A stretch of 64,000 nt of DNA from Paractinoplanes ovalisporus (GCF_016834655.1 NZ_JAENHP010000003.1:310001-374000), one strand, 5' to 3'; positions 24,607 to 33,745 are shown, counted from the first letter of the stretch. Numbers and translations are program-made. Notes: generated from the letters alone by a model not told the origin.

Positions 24607-25812
24607 TCAGGAGGCCGGCCGTGCGTATTGCAATGTCGTGGCACCGCGTACCGCGGTCACTTCGACCAGGGTCCGTTGTTCCAATGTCACGCTACCGCCG
24701 CCGCTGTTCACCGACGCCACCACCCCGCCCGGGATCTGCAGCGCCGTCTGCATCACCGAGGGCTGCCCGATCACGGTCAGCGTGAACGGTCCGCTGAGCC
24801 GCTGACTGTCGGCGATGATGCCCCCGCCCTCGGCGTCCACGAAATAGCTCGACGCCACGATCCGTACGGCCTCGCCCCCCGAACCGGTGATCTGCATGAC
24901 CTCACCACCGGCGCCGCGCAGCTCCTGCACGGCGTTGAGGATCGCGCTCGCCTTGACCCCGTCCAGCACGATCCGCAGTCCCGGCCCTCGCGCGGGCAGG
25001 GTGCCGGACAGCAGGCCCAGCTCGTCGGCGCGTTTCTGGGCCTCGGCCAGGGCCGCCTGCCGCCCGGCGACACCCGAGGTCAACTGGCGCTGGCTCGTCT
25101 CGAGCGCGCTGATCTCGCTCTGCAGACGGCTGTCACGCGCCTCGAGGTCGCTCAGGATGCGCACCAGGTCCTCCTGGCGGGCCGAGGCCAGGCCCTCGTC
25201 GCTGTCGTTGCTCTTGAGCTGCACCACCAGCGTGAACCCGAACAGCGCGAGCAGCACCAGGATCAGCACGCCGGCCGAGCTGGGACGGTTGTGCAGCAGA
25301 CCACGGCGGGCGGTGGGTGGCGGTGGCTGGTCCGCTTGCGCTTCCTTTTCCCGTACGGGTTCAGGCGGCGCTGCCCCGGTTTCCGGCCTCTCGGACGGCG
25401 GGTCCGGGGGCTGCGCGGCTTCGGGCTGAGCCGGCGTGGGCTGCGCCTCGGGGGGCTGAGCCTTCTTGGGCTGCGGCGTCAGGACCCGCGTCGCTTCCCC
25501 CGGATCCACCGGCCCGGGCTCTGCCTTTTCCGGCTGCGTCTGTTTGGGCTGCGTCTGTTTGGGCTGCGGCGTCAGGACCCGCGTCGCTTCCCCGGGATCC
25601 ACCGGCTCGGGCTGTGCCGTTTGCGGCAGTGTCGCTGAATCGGGTGACGACGGCAGGGACAGCCGGCGGGTCGGGCCCTCGAGCTCGACCGTCGACAGGT
25701 CCACCGGGCGGCGCTTCGGCTGCTCCAGCGTCGGGCCCTCGTCCTCGGTGGGCGGCGGCTTGCGACCGGCCGTCGGCATGCCGGGCTCGGGCGTGTTGTC
25801 GTCGGTGGTCAT
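24607..25812 (-). CDS. DUF881 family membrane protein with Pro-rich N-terminus
   Basis: 401 aa. Residues 1-180 are a disordered Pro/Gln/Glu-rich cytoplasmic region containing a 31-residue repeat (PVDPGEATRVLTPQPK twice). One transmembrane helix (GVLILVLLALFGFTLVVQL, about 185-203) is followed by a coiled coil (LVRILSDLEARDSRLQSEIS) and the DUF881 domain (RGPGLRIVLDGV onwards). DUF881 proteins accompany Sbp and the pgsA-like gene in actinobacteria and are thought to act in the envelope; function unknown. ATG 25812 is used because the preceding 18 codons are not family-like. Confidence 0.85.
   Translation of the reverse strand: MTTDDNTPEPGMPTAGRKPPPTEDEGPTLEQPKRRPVDLSTVELEGPTRRLSLPSSPDSATLPQTAQPEPVDPGEATRVLTPQPKQTQPKQTQPEKAEPGPVDPGEATRVLTPQPKKAQPPEAQPTPAQPEAAQPPDPPSERPETGAAPPEPVREKEAQADQPPPPTARRGLLHNRPSSAGVLILVLLALFGFTLVVQLKSNDSDEGLASARQEDLVRILSDLEARDSRLQSEISALETSQRQLTSGVAGRQAALAEAQKRADELGLLSGTLPARGPGLRIVLDGVKASAILNAVQELRGAGGEVMQITGSGGEAVRIVASSYFVDAEGGGIIADSQRLSGPFTLTVIGQPSVMQTALQIPGGVVASVNSGGGSVTLEQRTLVEVTAVRGATTLQYARPAS
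25468..25605. repeat. 93-bp-period direct repeat inside the DUF881 gene
   Basis: 45-bp blocks at 25468-25512 and 25561-25605 are nearly identical; between them a GTCTGTTTGGGCTGC unit occurs twice. The period is a multiple of three, so it extends the Pro-rich region in frame. Confidence 0.75.
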
Positions 25813-25828
25813 CGCGTCTCTACCCCGA

Positions 25829-26161
25829 TCACGCCCGGAACAGGTGCCGGCGGATCGCCGCCACATTGCCGAAGATGCGCACCCCGAGCACCACCACCAC
25901 GCCGGTGGACAGCTGCGTGCCCACCCCGAGCTGGTCGCCGAGGTAGACGATCAGGGCGGCCACCAGCACGTTCGAGATGAACGAGACGACGAACTGCTTG
26001 TCGTCGAAGATGCCGTCGAGCCGGGCCCGCACCCCGCCGAACACCGCGTCCAGCGCCGCCACCACCGCGATCGGCAGATAGGGCTGCAGGGCCACCGGCA
26101 CGGTGGGGTCGAAGAAGATGCCCAGGGCGACCCCGGCGATCAGGGCAAGTACGGCGATCAT
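25829..26161 (-). CDS. sbp: Small basic family protein (DUF1290)
   Basis: 110 aa with three predicted transmembrane helices (IAVLALIAGVALGIFF; YLPIAVVAALDAVFGG; FISNVLVAALIVYLGD) and the conserved GGVRARLDGIFDDKQFVVSF segment. In Gram-positive bacteria Sbp lies with DUF881 genes and cell-division or envelope genes. Function unknown. Its start overlaps the upstream DUF881 gene by 4 bp. Confidence 0.92.
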   Translation of the reverse strand: MIAVLALIAGVALGIFFDPTVPVALQPYLPIAVVAALDAVFGGVRARLDGIFDDKQFVVSFISNVLVAALIVYLGDQLGVGTQLSTGVVVVLGVRIFGNVAAIRRHLFRA

Positions 26162-27066
26162 CGGCCGCCTTCCGACGATGAGCGGGACTCGGCCGGGGTG
26201 GGGGCCGAGGAGGACAGGGTCGAGGGTGCGGGCGGCGGCGTGGACGGCTGGGCGACCCGCAACTTCAGTTCGGTCGCCGCTTCGAGCGTCACGTTCTCGA
26301 CGTCACGCGCGTCGAACGACATGCCGTACTTACCGGCCAGCTGGTCGAAGAACCGGCCCGCGTAGCCGGCACGGAAATCCTGGGCGAGGTCGTCGGGGCC
26401 GATCGCCACCACCTCGTACGGGGTCGTGACCGGTCGCAGATCGACCAGGATCGCCTCGCCGGCCTGCCGGATCGTCGAGGTCGCGGTCAGCCGCTGCCCG
26501 TTGATCGCGATCGCCTCGGCCCCCAGCGACCACAACGCGTTCGCGGCGAGCTGCAGGTCGGAGTCCTTGACCCGGGCCACCGTGTTGCGTTCCCCGGTGA
26601 CCGGGTCGATCGGGGTCGGGCCGTCGCCCACGGTGACCTTCGCCCCGGAACCGGTCACCCGGGCCAGGCCGGTCGCGGCCTCGGTGTCACGCAGCCGCTG
26701 GATCTCGTCGCCGCTGAGACCCTCCTCCCGCAGGGCGGACACCTCGTCAGCCAGCTCGTCGGCGTGTTCCTGCAGGTGGGCCGTGGTCTCGCGGCGCTTC
26801 TGGACCTGGTCGATCAGCTCGGCCCGGGCCGTCGTGCGGGCCGGCTCGTCGGCGACCGTCTGCTTGTAGGCCAGCACCAGCAGGAAGCCCAGCGCGACCA
26901 GAGTGACCGCCAGGACACCGCTGGAGATCGCCTTGCGGGCACCCGTGGGCTCGCCTTCGCGCTGCTTGCGGGCGGCGGCGTCGGCGTAGCCGGGGTCGAG
27001 CGGATTGCGGAACAGCTCGGTGAGGAAGTCGGGCTGGAAGGTCCGCTTCTTCGGTTCCTCGGTCAT
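26158..27066 (-). CDS. DUF881 family protein
   Basis: 302 aa. A short basic N-terminus (FQPDFLTELFRNPLDPGYAD), one transmembrane helix near residues 48-66 (GVLAVTLVALGFLLVLAY), a coiled coil (ELIDQVQKRRETTAHLQEHA) and the DUF881 domain (LQLAANALWSLGAEAIAING). The Pro/Ser-rich end is low complexity. ATG 27066 overlaps the CDP-alcohol phosphatidyltransferase stop by 4 bp and its own stop overlaps sbp by 4 bp: tightly coupled operon pgsA-DUF881-sbp-DUF881. Confidence 0.9.
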   Translation of the reverse strand: MTEEPKKRTFQPDFLTELFRNPLDPGYADAAARKQREGEPTGARKAISSGVLAVTLVALGFLLVLAYKQTVADEPARTTARAELIDQVQKRRETTAHLQEHADELADEVSALREEGLSGDEIQRLRDTEAATGLARVTGSGAKVTVGDGPTPIDPVTGERNTVARVKDSDLQLAANALWSLGAEAIAINGQRLTATSTIRQAGEAILVDLRPVTTPYEVVAIGPDDLAQDFRAGYAGRFFDQLAGKYGMSFDARDVENVTLEAATELKLRVAQPSTPPPAPSTLSSSAPTPAESRSSSEGGR

Positions 27067-27668
27067 CGCGGAGCCGTCCGCGCGGCCCGCAGCAGCTGCG
27101 TGGTCTGCGCGAGATAGAGGACGGCGGCGGCCCAGTAGAGCCCGAGCGCCCACCACGCGAGACCCCAGCCCAGCGGCCCGGCCCACGAGTCGATCGACGG
27201 CACGGCCCGGGCCAGCAGGATCACCGGGAACGCCGCGAGCAGCACGAACGTGCCGGTCTTGCCCACGTAGTGCACCGGCGGCGGGCCGTAGCCGTGGCGG
27301 CGCAGCACCAGCAGCGCGATGCCCAGCACCAGTTCACGCAGCAGCAGGGCGCCGGTCAGCCAATAGGGAACCACGCCCCGCACGGTGAAGCCGATCAGCG
27401 TGGCCAGGATGTAGAGCCGGTCGGCGAACGGGTCGAGCAGCTCACCGAGGCGGCTGACCGAGTTCATGCGCCGGGCCACGAACCCGTCGACCCAGTCGGT
27501 GGTGCCGCCGATCGCGAGCACGATCACCGCCGCCACGTCGTGCTGCGGGCCCAGCAGAAGATAGAGGAACAGCGGGACGCCGAGCAGCCGGATGAAGCTG
27601 ATGACGTTGGGAATCGTCCAGATCCGGTTGGACGGGGCAGCAACGGACGACGCAGGCTGCTGCGACAT
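27063..27668 (-). CDS. CDP-alcohol phosphatidyltransferase (PgsA-like)
   Basis: 201 aa, multi-pass membrane enzyme transferring a phosphatidyl group from CDP-diacylglycerol to an alcohol such as glycerol-3-phosphate or an inositol phosphate. The family signature D-x2-DG-x2-AR-x8-G-x3-D-x3-D is complete (DWVDGFVARR, then LGELLDPFAD). About five hydrophobic helices follow. ATG 27668 has GAGGAAG upstream. First gene of the envelope operon; the acceptor alcohol cannot be told from sequence. Confidence 0.9.
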   Translation of the reverse strand: MSQQPASSVAAPSNRIWTIPNVISFIRLLGVPLFLYLLLGPQHDVAAVIVLAIGGTTDWVDGFVARRMNSVSRLGELLDPFADRLYILATLIGFTVRGVVPYWLTGALLLRELVLGIALLVLRRHGYGPPPVHYVGKTGTFVLLAAFPVILLARAVPSIDSWAGPLGWGLAWWALGLYWAAAVLYLAQTTQLLRAARTAPR

Positions 27669-27793
27669 CGCGACTTCCTCTCCCCCTCCGGCGCCGGGAG
27701 ATCCCCCGGCCGAACCACCGGCGACCGGCACGGCTCTGCCCGGATGCATGCGTCCCCCGACGCCCGGACCCCCCACCGGCCACTCGCCGAGCA

Positions 27794-27799
27794 ACTATA
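27794..27799 (-). promoter_or_regulatory. Candidate -10 (TATAGT) of the pgsA-like operon
   Basis: On the minus strand TATAGT is one base from the TATAAT consensus, in the only AT-rich patch between this operon and the divergent SDR gene. No good -35 is seen. Confidence 0.4.
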
Positions 27800-27965
27800 A
27801 CGAGCTTCAGAATCTCCGTCGCGGACCCGTCACGTGTCGCACTTCGTGTCCGCCATCCTAGGAACCTAGTTCTGTCGGTCGCACACCGGGGTGGACTGGT
27901 CGCTGAGAGCCCCCGTTCGGAAAGTCGGACATCGGCTGTCAGGTATTTCCGCGAGAGTCCATCGC

Positions 27966-28883
27966 ATGGCAGAACAACCATTGGCAGGCAAAGTGGCTCT
28001 CGTGGCGGGGGCCACCCGCGGCGCGGGGCGGCAGATCGCGGTTCAGCTCGGGGCGGCGGGCGCGACCGTCTATGCGACCGGGCGCAGCACGCGCGCAAAG
28101 CGTTCGGAGATGGACCGGCCGGAGACGATCGAGGAGACCGGCGACCTCGTCACCGCGGCCGGCGGCACGGGGATCGCGGTGGCCGTCGACCACCTCGTTC
28201 CGGAGCAGGTCGCGGGGCTGGTCGAGCGCATCGACCGCGAGCAGGGGCGGCTCGACGTGCTGGTCAACGACGTGTGGGGCGGTGACCCACTGGCGACCTG
28301 GCACAAGCCGGTCTGGGAGCAGTCGCTCGACAACGGGTTCCGGCTGCTGCGGCTGGCCATCGACACCCACATCACCACCGCCCACTTCGCGATGCCGCTG
28401 CTCATCCGCAACCCGGGCGGGCTCGTGGTCGAGATGGGTGATGGCACGACCGCCTACAACGAGGACAACTACCGGCTGTCGGTCTTCTACGATCTGGCCA
28501 AGGTGAGCGTGAACCGGCTCGCCTTCGCCTGGGCGCAGGAGCTGAAGGAGCACGGCGGCACCTCGGTGGCGCTGACCCCGGGCTGGCTGCGCTCCGAGAT
28601 GATGCTGGACCACTTCGGCGTGACCGAGCAGAACTGGCTCGACGGCGCGGCCAAGGAACCCCACTTCGCCATCTCGGAATCACCCGCGTACGTGGGACGG
28701 GCCGTCGCCGCCCTCGCCGCCGACCCGGACAAGGCCCGCTGGAACGGCAAGTCGACCTCGAGCGGCGACCTGGCCCAGGTGTACGGGTTCACCGACCTCG
28801 ACGGCAGCCGGCCAGACGCGTGGCGTTACCTGGTCGAGGTGCAGGACCCGGGCAAACCCGCGGACGTGGCCGGCTACCGGTGA
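27966..28883 (+). CDS. SDR family oxidoreductase
   Basis: 305-aa short-chain dehydrogenase. Cofactor motif AGATRGAG near residues 14-21, the NDVWGG segment in place of the usual NNAG, and Tyr in VFYDLAKVSVNR (Y-x3-K). Longer than classical SDRs by about 45 residues at the C-terminus (VYGFTDLDGSRPDAWRYLVE). ATG 27966 has no strong ribosome-binding site. Substrate unknown. Converges on the WYL regulator, which could control it or act elsewhere. Confidence 0.88.
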   Translation: MAEQPLAGKVALVAGATRGAGRQIAVQLGAAGATVYATGRSTRAKRSEMDRPETIEETGDLVTAAGGTGIAVAVDHLVPEQVAGLVERIDREQGRLDVLVNDVWGGDPLATWHKPVWEQSLDNGFRLLRLAIDTHITTAHFAMPLLIRNPGGLVVEMGDGTTAYNEDNYRLSVFYDLAKVSVNRLAFAWAQELKEHGGTSVALTPGWLRSEMMLDHFGVTEQNWLDGAAKEPHFAISESPAYVGRAVAALAADPDKARWNGKSTSSGDLAQVYGFTDLDGSRPDAWRYLVEVQDPGKPADVAGYR

Positions 28884-28926
28884 CCCTGGCTCCGTCGCGT
28901 GTGACTGACATAGCCAGGATGACCGG

Positions 28927-29889
28927 CTACCGATAGAGAGCGGCTGTTCTCCCAGCGGCCTCGGCGAGGCGCGCGCGGAGCGGCCCGGGTTCGATCACTT
29001 CGACCTCGGGGCCGAGCCGCAGCATGTAGGAGTAGGCGACTTCGACGGACTCGACGCGCAGCCGGGTCCGGACCCACCCGTCCGGATCCGGCGGCTCGGC
29101 CTGCTCCAGGGCTTCGTCCAGGGCCACCGCCTCGGCCACGAACCGCAGCTCACGCAGACCGGTCGGGCTCAGCCGGATGACGATCGTCTCGCGCAGCATC
29201 TGCCGCACGAACTCGACCGCACGCTGCGCCCAGAAATCGGCCAGATCAAACCCGTTTTCCCGTACGAACGTCAGCCCCGTCGCCTGGACACCGGTGATCC
29301 GGTCGGCACGGTAGGTGCGCAGGCTCTCCCCCACTTTGCCGACGAGATACCAGACGGCGTTCTTGAGGACCAGCCCGTACGGCTCGACGGTGCGCGACAC
29401 CTCGTCGTGCCGCTGGTAGGTCATCGTCAGTTCCTCGTCGTGCCACACGGCCCGGGCGAGTTCGGCCAGCACGGGCGGCGTCTCCGCCTCCTTGAACCAG
29501 CCCGGCGCGTCGAGGTGGAACCGGTCACCGGCCCGTTCCGACGCTTCCTGCAGCCCCGGCGGCAGCGCGGCCAGAATCTTGAGCCGGGCCGTGCCGGCGG
29601 CTTCGGTCATGCCCATCTCGCGGGCCGGCCCGGGCAGCCCGGCCAGGAACAACGCCTCGGCCTCGGCCCGCGACAGCCCGGTCAGCCGCGTGCGGTAGCC
29701 GTCAACCAGCCGATATCCCCCGACGCGCCCCTGCTCGGCATAGACCGGCACTCCGGCCGCCGACAGCGCGACGACGTCGCGGTAGACCGTGCGCTCGGAG
29801 ACTTCGAGCTCAGCCGCCAGCTCAGCGGCCGTCATCGTCCCGCGCGCCTGCAACAACAGCACAAGATTGATGAGCCGGGCCGCACGCAC
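28927..29889 (-). CDS. WYL-domain transcriptional regulator with N-terminal HTH
   Basis: 320 aa. N-terminal HTH_11/DeoR-type winged helix (TMTAAELAAELEVSERTVYR, then GGYRLVDGY), then a WYL domain (about 140-225; VEPYGLVLKNAVWYLVGKV, TYRADRI), and a C-terminal WCX extension. WYL domains bind single-stranded nucleic acid or small ligands and such regulators often act in DNA-damage or defence control. ATG 29889 has no strong ribosome-binding site. Confidence 0.9.
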   Translation of the reverse strand: MRAARLINLVLLLQARGTMTAAELAAELEVSERTVYRDVVALSAAGVPVYAEQGRVGGYRLVDGYRTRLTGLSRAEAEALFLAGLPGPAREMGMTEAAGTARLKILAALPPGLQEASERAGDRFHLDAPGWFKEAETPPVLAELARAVWHDEELTMTYQRHDEVSRTVEPYGLVLKNAVWYLVGKVGESLRTYRADRITGVQATGLTFVRENGFDLADFWAQRAVEFVRQMLRETIVIRLSPTGLRELRFVAEAVALDEALEQAEPPDPDGWVRTRLRVESVEVAYSYMLRLGPEVEVIEPGPLRARLAEAAGRTAALYR

Positions 29890-29981
29890 CTCCGCATTGT
29901 GCCCGCTCCCCGGGCACAGCCACTCTCCCGGGCCCGGCTCCGGGCGTCACGCTTCGAGCCCACCCTGGGCAGCCAGCTCTT

Positions 29982-30131
29982 GGGCGCAACCACCCGCTCA
30001 GAGCACGTCGCGCGGACCCGCCTCCAGCCGCGACCACCCCACCAGCGCCGGGCCGGGCGAGCTCTTAGGGGCGCAACCACTCACCCAGCGGCGGCCGAGC
30101 CGGATTTTGCCTTTGGGCGCAACCATTTACG
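29982..30131. repeat. Three dispersed copies of GGGCGCAACCA in a gene-free spacer
   Basis: The 11-mer GGGCGCAACCA occurs near 29982, 30069 and 30115, each preceded by a CTTT/CTCTT-like pyrimidine stretch (spacing about 87 and 46 bp). The 29890-30372 spacer has no credible gene; it holds these copies and the 12-bp array. Confidence 0.55.
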
Positions 30132-30243
30132 CAGGTCGCCCGGGTGGGCTGAGCGTTCTGGGCGCGCCAGCGCCCTGCTCGGCCCGCCCGGGCCCTCGGC
30201 GGGAGCGACGGTCCGTCACCCACCACCCCGCTACGACATCCGG

Positions 30244-30363
30244 CTCTTGATCTCGCTCTTGATCTCGCTCTTGATCTCGCTCTTGATCTCGCTCTTGATC
30301 TCGCTCTTGATCTCGCTCTTGATCTCGCTCTTGATCTCGCTCTTGATCTCGCTCTTGATCTCG
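30244..30363. repeat. Perfect 10 x 12-bp tandem repeat (CTCTTGATCTCG)
   Basis: Ten identical 12-bp units, 120 bp, starting 9 bp after the stop codon of the vWA gene on the minus strand. Read in the vWA frame beyond its TAG, the array would encode repeated Arg-Asp-Gln-Glu. It is a minisatellite, probably variable in copy number. Confidence 0.95.
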
Positions 30364-30372
30364 CTCTCGCGC

Positions 30373-32325
30373 CTACCGTCTTCCTCGGCGGGCTCGGACG
30401 TAATCGCTGACCACGTAGCTTCCCAGTTCGTCGGCGTCCGGGCTGAAGACCCGGCCGCCGTTTCGTTCGGCCACCGCGGCTACGAAGCGTTGCAGACCCG
30501 GATCCTCGCCCAGCATGAAGAAGTTGAGCGTGGCCCCATAACGAGTCAGGTGATCAACCTCGTGGATGGTGGCGCGGATCGTCTCGGGCAAGGGCGGCCA
30601 CCAAAACATGGACTCGCCGTCCTCCAGATGCGCGGTCGGCTCGCCGTCGGTCACCACCAGCACGACCGGTTCGGCGCCGGGGTGACGCCGCAGGTGCCGG
30701 CCGGCCAGGGCAAGAGCGTGCTGCAGGTTCGTGCCCTTGGCCATGTCCGGTTCGATCGCGGCCAGCTGCCCCTGCGACAGGGTCGACGCATAGGGGCCGA
30801 AGCCGATGATCTGCAGCGAGTCTTGCGGGAACTGGGTCTCGACCAGGTGCGACAGCGCCAGCGCGGTCTGTTTCATCGGGCCCCAGCGCCCGTCGGCGAA
30901 CATCGAATAGGACAGGTCGACCAGCAGCGCGACCGCGGCCGACGCCCGCCGCTCGGTCTCGGCCACCTCGAAGTCGTCGGGTTCGAGGCGTACGGGAAGC
31001 ACACCGACCCCGCCGCCCGAGGCCCGGCGCCGCACCGCGTTGCCGATCGTGCGGACCACGTCGAGGGGCTGCTCGTCGCCGAACTCCCAGCGCCGCGACG
31101 ACCCGATCAGGTCACCGGCCGCCCCGGCGTCGCGCAGGTCGTGCTGACCTTGCTTGCGGCCGGCCAGCTCGTCGAAGACCTGTGCCAGGGCCGTACGCCC
31201 GAGCCGGCGCAGAGCCTTGGGTGACAGGGTCAGCCCTTCGGCGTCGCGCGTCACCCAGCCCTGGCGGGTCAGTTCGCGTTCCAGTTCGCGCAGGCGCCGG
31301 ACGTCGTCGGCCGCGCCCCGGCCCAGCTGCCGCTCGACCATCTCGACGTCCACGTCGTCGAGCGTGGCCCCCGGATGTTCCTGGCCCAGCTGGTCGAGCA
31401 GCTCGTCCAGCTCACCGATCTCGCCCAGGGCGGCCGCCGCGTCACCGTAGCCGAGGTCTTCGGGGCCGCGCATGCGCTCGCCACGACCCCAGTTGAGCTG
31501 GGGCCGGAGCGCGCGCAGGTTGTCGGTGAGCTCCCCCAGCTGGGCCCGCAGCGGGCCGTTGCCGAGGGCCTGGTCCATGAGCCGGGACAGCTCTTCCTGC
31601 TGCTGCGGGCTGAGCGACCGCATGAGCCGCTCGGCCGCGGCCGCCCGCCGGGCCAGGGAGTCGATCAGCTCCTCGACGTCGGCCGGGTTCTCCGGGAAGA
31701 ATTGCCCGTGCTTGGCCATGAACTGCTGGAACGCGTCGTCGGTGTCCTCGCCCCGGGCGTGCTTCTCGAGCAGGTCGTTGAGGTCGGCCACCATCTCGTT
31801 GACGCCGTCGAAGTTGCCCTGTTCGAGGGCCTGTTTCATGCCCGCGAACCGCTGCTCGACCACCTCGTGCCGCAGGTTGTCGAGGATCTGCTGGTAGAGC
31901 TGCCGGGCCTCGTCGGAGGCCCAGTCGTATTGCGACAGCTCCTCGACCGCCCGCGACGTGGACCGGGGCAGGTTGTCGAGCACCGCCTCGGCGAAGCGGG
32001 ACTCGTCGTCGTCGCGGCGGCGCAGCTCGTCGCGCTCGGCGGCCACGGCCTGGTCGAGCAGCTGCTGGGCCCGGGTGACGGCGCCGTCGAGGTTTCCCCG
32101 GCGCAGCGCTTCCCGGCGCATCCGGCGGGCGCGGTCGCGCAGCTCGTCGAGCCCGCGACCGGCCCGGGGACCGCGGCGGATCAGGTCGCGCAGCACGTCG
32201 CGGAGGTTGTCACCCTCCAGCACCCGCTCGCCGACCTCGTCGACGGCGGCGCGTACGTCGTACGGCGGGGCGAGCGGGTCGGGCCCGTCCCGCCAGGCGC
32301 CGTAACGGAACCTGTTTCCGGCCAT
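30373..32325 (-). CDS. vWA-domain protein with helical N-terminus
   Basis: 650 aa. Residues about 1-440 are helical and charged (LRDVLRDLIRRGPRAGRG; MKQALEQGNFDGVNEM); the C-terminal vWA domain has an intact MIDAS motif DLSYS and a later VTDGEPT. In such pairs the vWA protein and the upstream AAA+ ATPase act like magnesium-chelatase or MoxR/vWA remodelling machines. ATG 32325 has GGGAG upstream and lies 1 bp after the ATPase gene. Just past its stop lies the 12-bp tandem array. Substrate unknown. Confidence 0.9.
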   Translation of the reverse strand: MAGNRFRYGAWRDGPDPLAPPYDVRAAVDEVGERVLEGDNLRDVLRDLIRRGPRAGRGLDELRDRARRMRREALRRGNLDGAVTRAQQLLDQAVAAERDELRRRDDDESRFAEAVLDNLPRSTSRAVEELSQYDWASDEARQLYQQILDNLRHEVVEQRFAGMKQALEQGNFDGVNEMVADLNDLLEKHARGEDTDDAFQQFMAKHGQFFPENPADVEELIDSLARRAAAAERLMRSLSPQQQEELSRLMDQALGNGPLRAQLGELTDNLRALRPQLNWGRGERMRGPEDLGYGDAAAALGEIGELDELLDQLGQEHPGATLDDVDVEMVERQLGRGAADDVRRLRELERELTRQGWVTRDAEGLTLSPKALRRLGRTALAQVFDELAGRKQGQHDLRDAGAAGDLIGSSRRWEFGDEQPLDVVRTIGNAVRRRASGGGVGVLPVRLEPDDFEVAETERRASAAVALLVDLSYSMFADGRWGPMKQTALALSHLVETQFPQDSLQIIGFGPYASTLSQGQLAAIEPDMAKGTNLQHALALAGRHLRRHPGAEPVVLVVTDGEPTAHLEDGESMFWWPPLPETIRATIHEVDHLTRYGATLNFFMLGEDPGLQRFVAAVAERNGGRVFSPDADELGSYVVSDYVRARRGRR

Positions 32326-32326
32326 G

Positions 32327-33745
32327 TCAGCTCCCGTAGAGGGTGCGGCCGTCGTCGGTGAGCTCCTTGGCCAGCCGGCGTGTGAGGTGCAGCCCCTCGA
32401 GCACGAACTCGATGCCGGACGCGGCCTGCCCCGGACTCGGCGCGTCGCCCAGGCCGAGCCGGTCGAGCACCTTGGCCAGGCCGGGCACGGTACCGATCTG
32501 ACCCAGCAGCTCGTCGGCGCTGACCAGGTCACCGGTCTCGATGATGGCGCCCTCGGCGACCAGCTCGGTGAAGCCGGACAGGTCGAGCCCGCCCAGCCGG
32601 TCGCGGAACGTCTCGGCGGTGGCGACCCGCAGCAGGTGGGCCAGCACCTCGGTCTCGCGGCCCTCCTCGCCGCTCTCGAACTCGACCTTCCCTCGCAGGG
32701 TCGAGGTCACCGACGCGGTGTCGCAGACGCGGGCCACGGCCTCACGTTCCTGCCGCAGGCCGCTGCGCCGCAGGGCACTGGCGGCCACGGTCTCGGCGGC
32801 GGCGATCGCGAACCGGGCCGAGATGCCGGAGCGGGCGTCGACCGACGGCGACTCGCGGACCGCGCGGGTGTAGCGGGCCAGCACGTCGAGCAGATGGTCG
32901 GGCACGGACGCGACCAGCTCGGCCTCCTGCCGGATCAGCGCCGTCTCCAGGGCCAGATCGACCGGATAGTGCGTACGGATCTCGGCCCCGAACCGGTCTT
33001 TGAGCGGCGTGATGATGCGGCCGCGGTTCGTGTAGTCCTCCGGGTTGGCCGAGGCCACGAGCAGCAGGTCGAGCGGCAGCCGGAGCTGGTAGCCGCGGAC
33101 CTGGATGTCCCGTTCCTCGAGCACGTTGAGCAGCGACACCTGGATGCGCTCGGCCAGGTCGGGCAGCTCGTTGACGGCGAAAATGCCCCGGTTGGTGCGC
33201 GGCACGAGCCCGAAGTGAATCGTGTCGGGGTCGCCCAGCGCGCGCCCCTCGGCCACCTTGATCGGGTCGACGTCGCCGATCAGGTCGCCGACGCTGGTGT
33301 CGGGGGTGGCGAGCTTCTCGCCGTAGCGCTCGGAACGGTGCAGCCACGAGATCGGCAGCAGGTCACCGGTCTCTGCAGTGAGCCGCCGGCTGGCCGGAGT
33401 CAGCGGGTGGTAGGGGTGTTCGTGCAGCTCGGAGCCGGTGATGACCGGCGTCCACTCGTCGAGCAGGCCGATCAGCCCGCGGATGAGCCGGGTCTTGCCC
33501 TGGCCGCGCTCACCGAGCAGGACCATGTCGTGGCCGGCCAGCAGGGCCCGCTCGACCTCGGGCAGCACGGTGTCGTCGTAGCCCACGATGCCCGGGAAGC
33601 GGGGCCCGCCGTCACGCAGGCGGTCGAGCAGGTTGTCGCGCAGTTCCTGCTTCACGGTCTTGAACTCGTGCCCGGAGGCCCGAAGCTCGCCCAGGGTGCG
33701 CGGAAGGTCGGATGGGGGTGTGATCGCGGTTGGTGCATCTGTCAC
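32327..33745 (-). CDS. MoxR/magnesium-chelatase-type AAA+ ATPase
   Basis: 472 aa. Walker A GERGQGKT near residues 79-86, a helix-2-insert-like segment (LVPRTNRGIFAVNELPDLAE), and sensor-type motifs (LLVASANPEDYTNRGRI, ITPLKDRFG), typical of ChlI/MoxR ATPases. The C-terminal third is a lid and helical tail. GTG 33745 is used because the shorter frames lack the N-terminal domain. Partner of the downstream vWA protein, 1 bp apart. The complex should use ATP to remodel a target; no target is visible. Confidence 0.9.
   Translation of the reverse strand: MTDAPTAITPPSDLPRTLGELRASGHEFKTVKQELRDNLLDRLRDGGPRFPGIVGYDDTVLPEVERALLAGHDMVLLGERGQGKTRLIRGLIGLLDEWTPVITGSELHEHPYHPLTPASRRLTAETGDLLPISWLHRSERYGEKLATPDTSVGDLIGDVDPIKVAEGRALGDPDTIHFGLVPRTNRGIFAVNELPDLAERIQVSLLNVLEERDIQVRGYQLRLPLDLLLVASANPEDYTNRGRIITPLKDRFGAEIRTHYPVDLALETALIRQEAELVASVPDHLLDVLARYTRAVRESPSVDARSGISARFAIAAAETVAASALRRSGLRQEREAVARVCDTASVTSTLRGKVEFESGEEGRETEVLAHLLRVATAETFRDRLGGLDLSGFTELVAEGAIIETGDLVSADELLGQIGTVPGLAKVLDRLGLGDAPSPGQAASGIEFVLEGLHLTRRLAKELTDDGRTLYGS

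Noticed and set aside
30244..30363. 12-bp array as a CRISPR or as a coding repeat Leu-Ile-Ser-Leu on the plus strand
   Set aside because: Units are only 12 bp and there are no spacers; the plus-strand frame has no credible gene start or neighbours.
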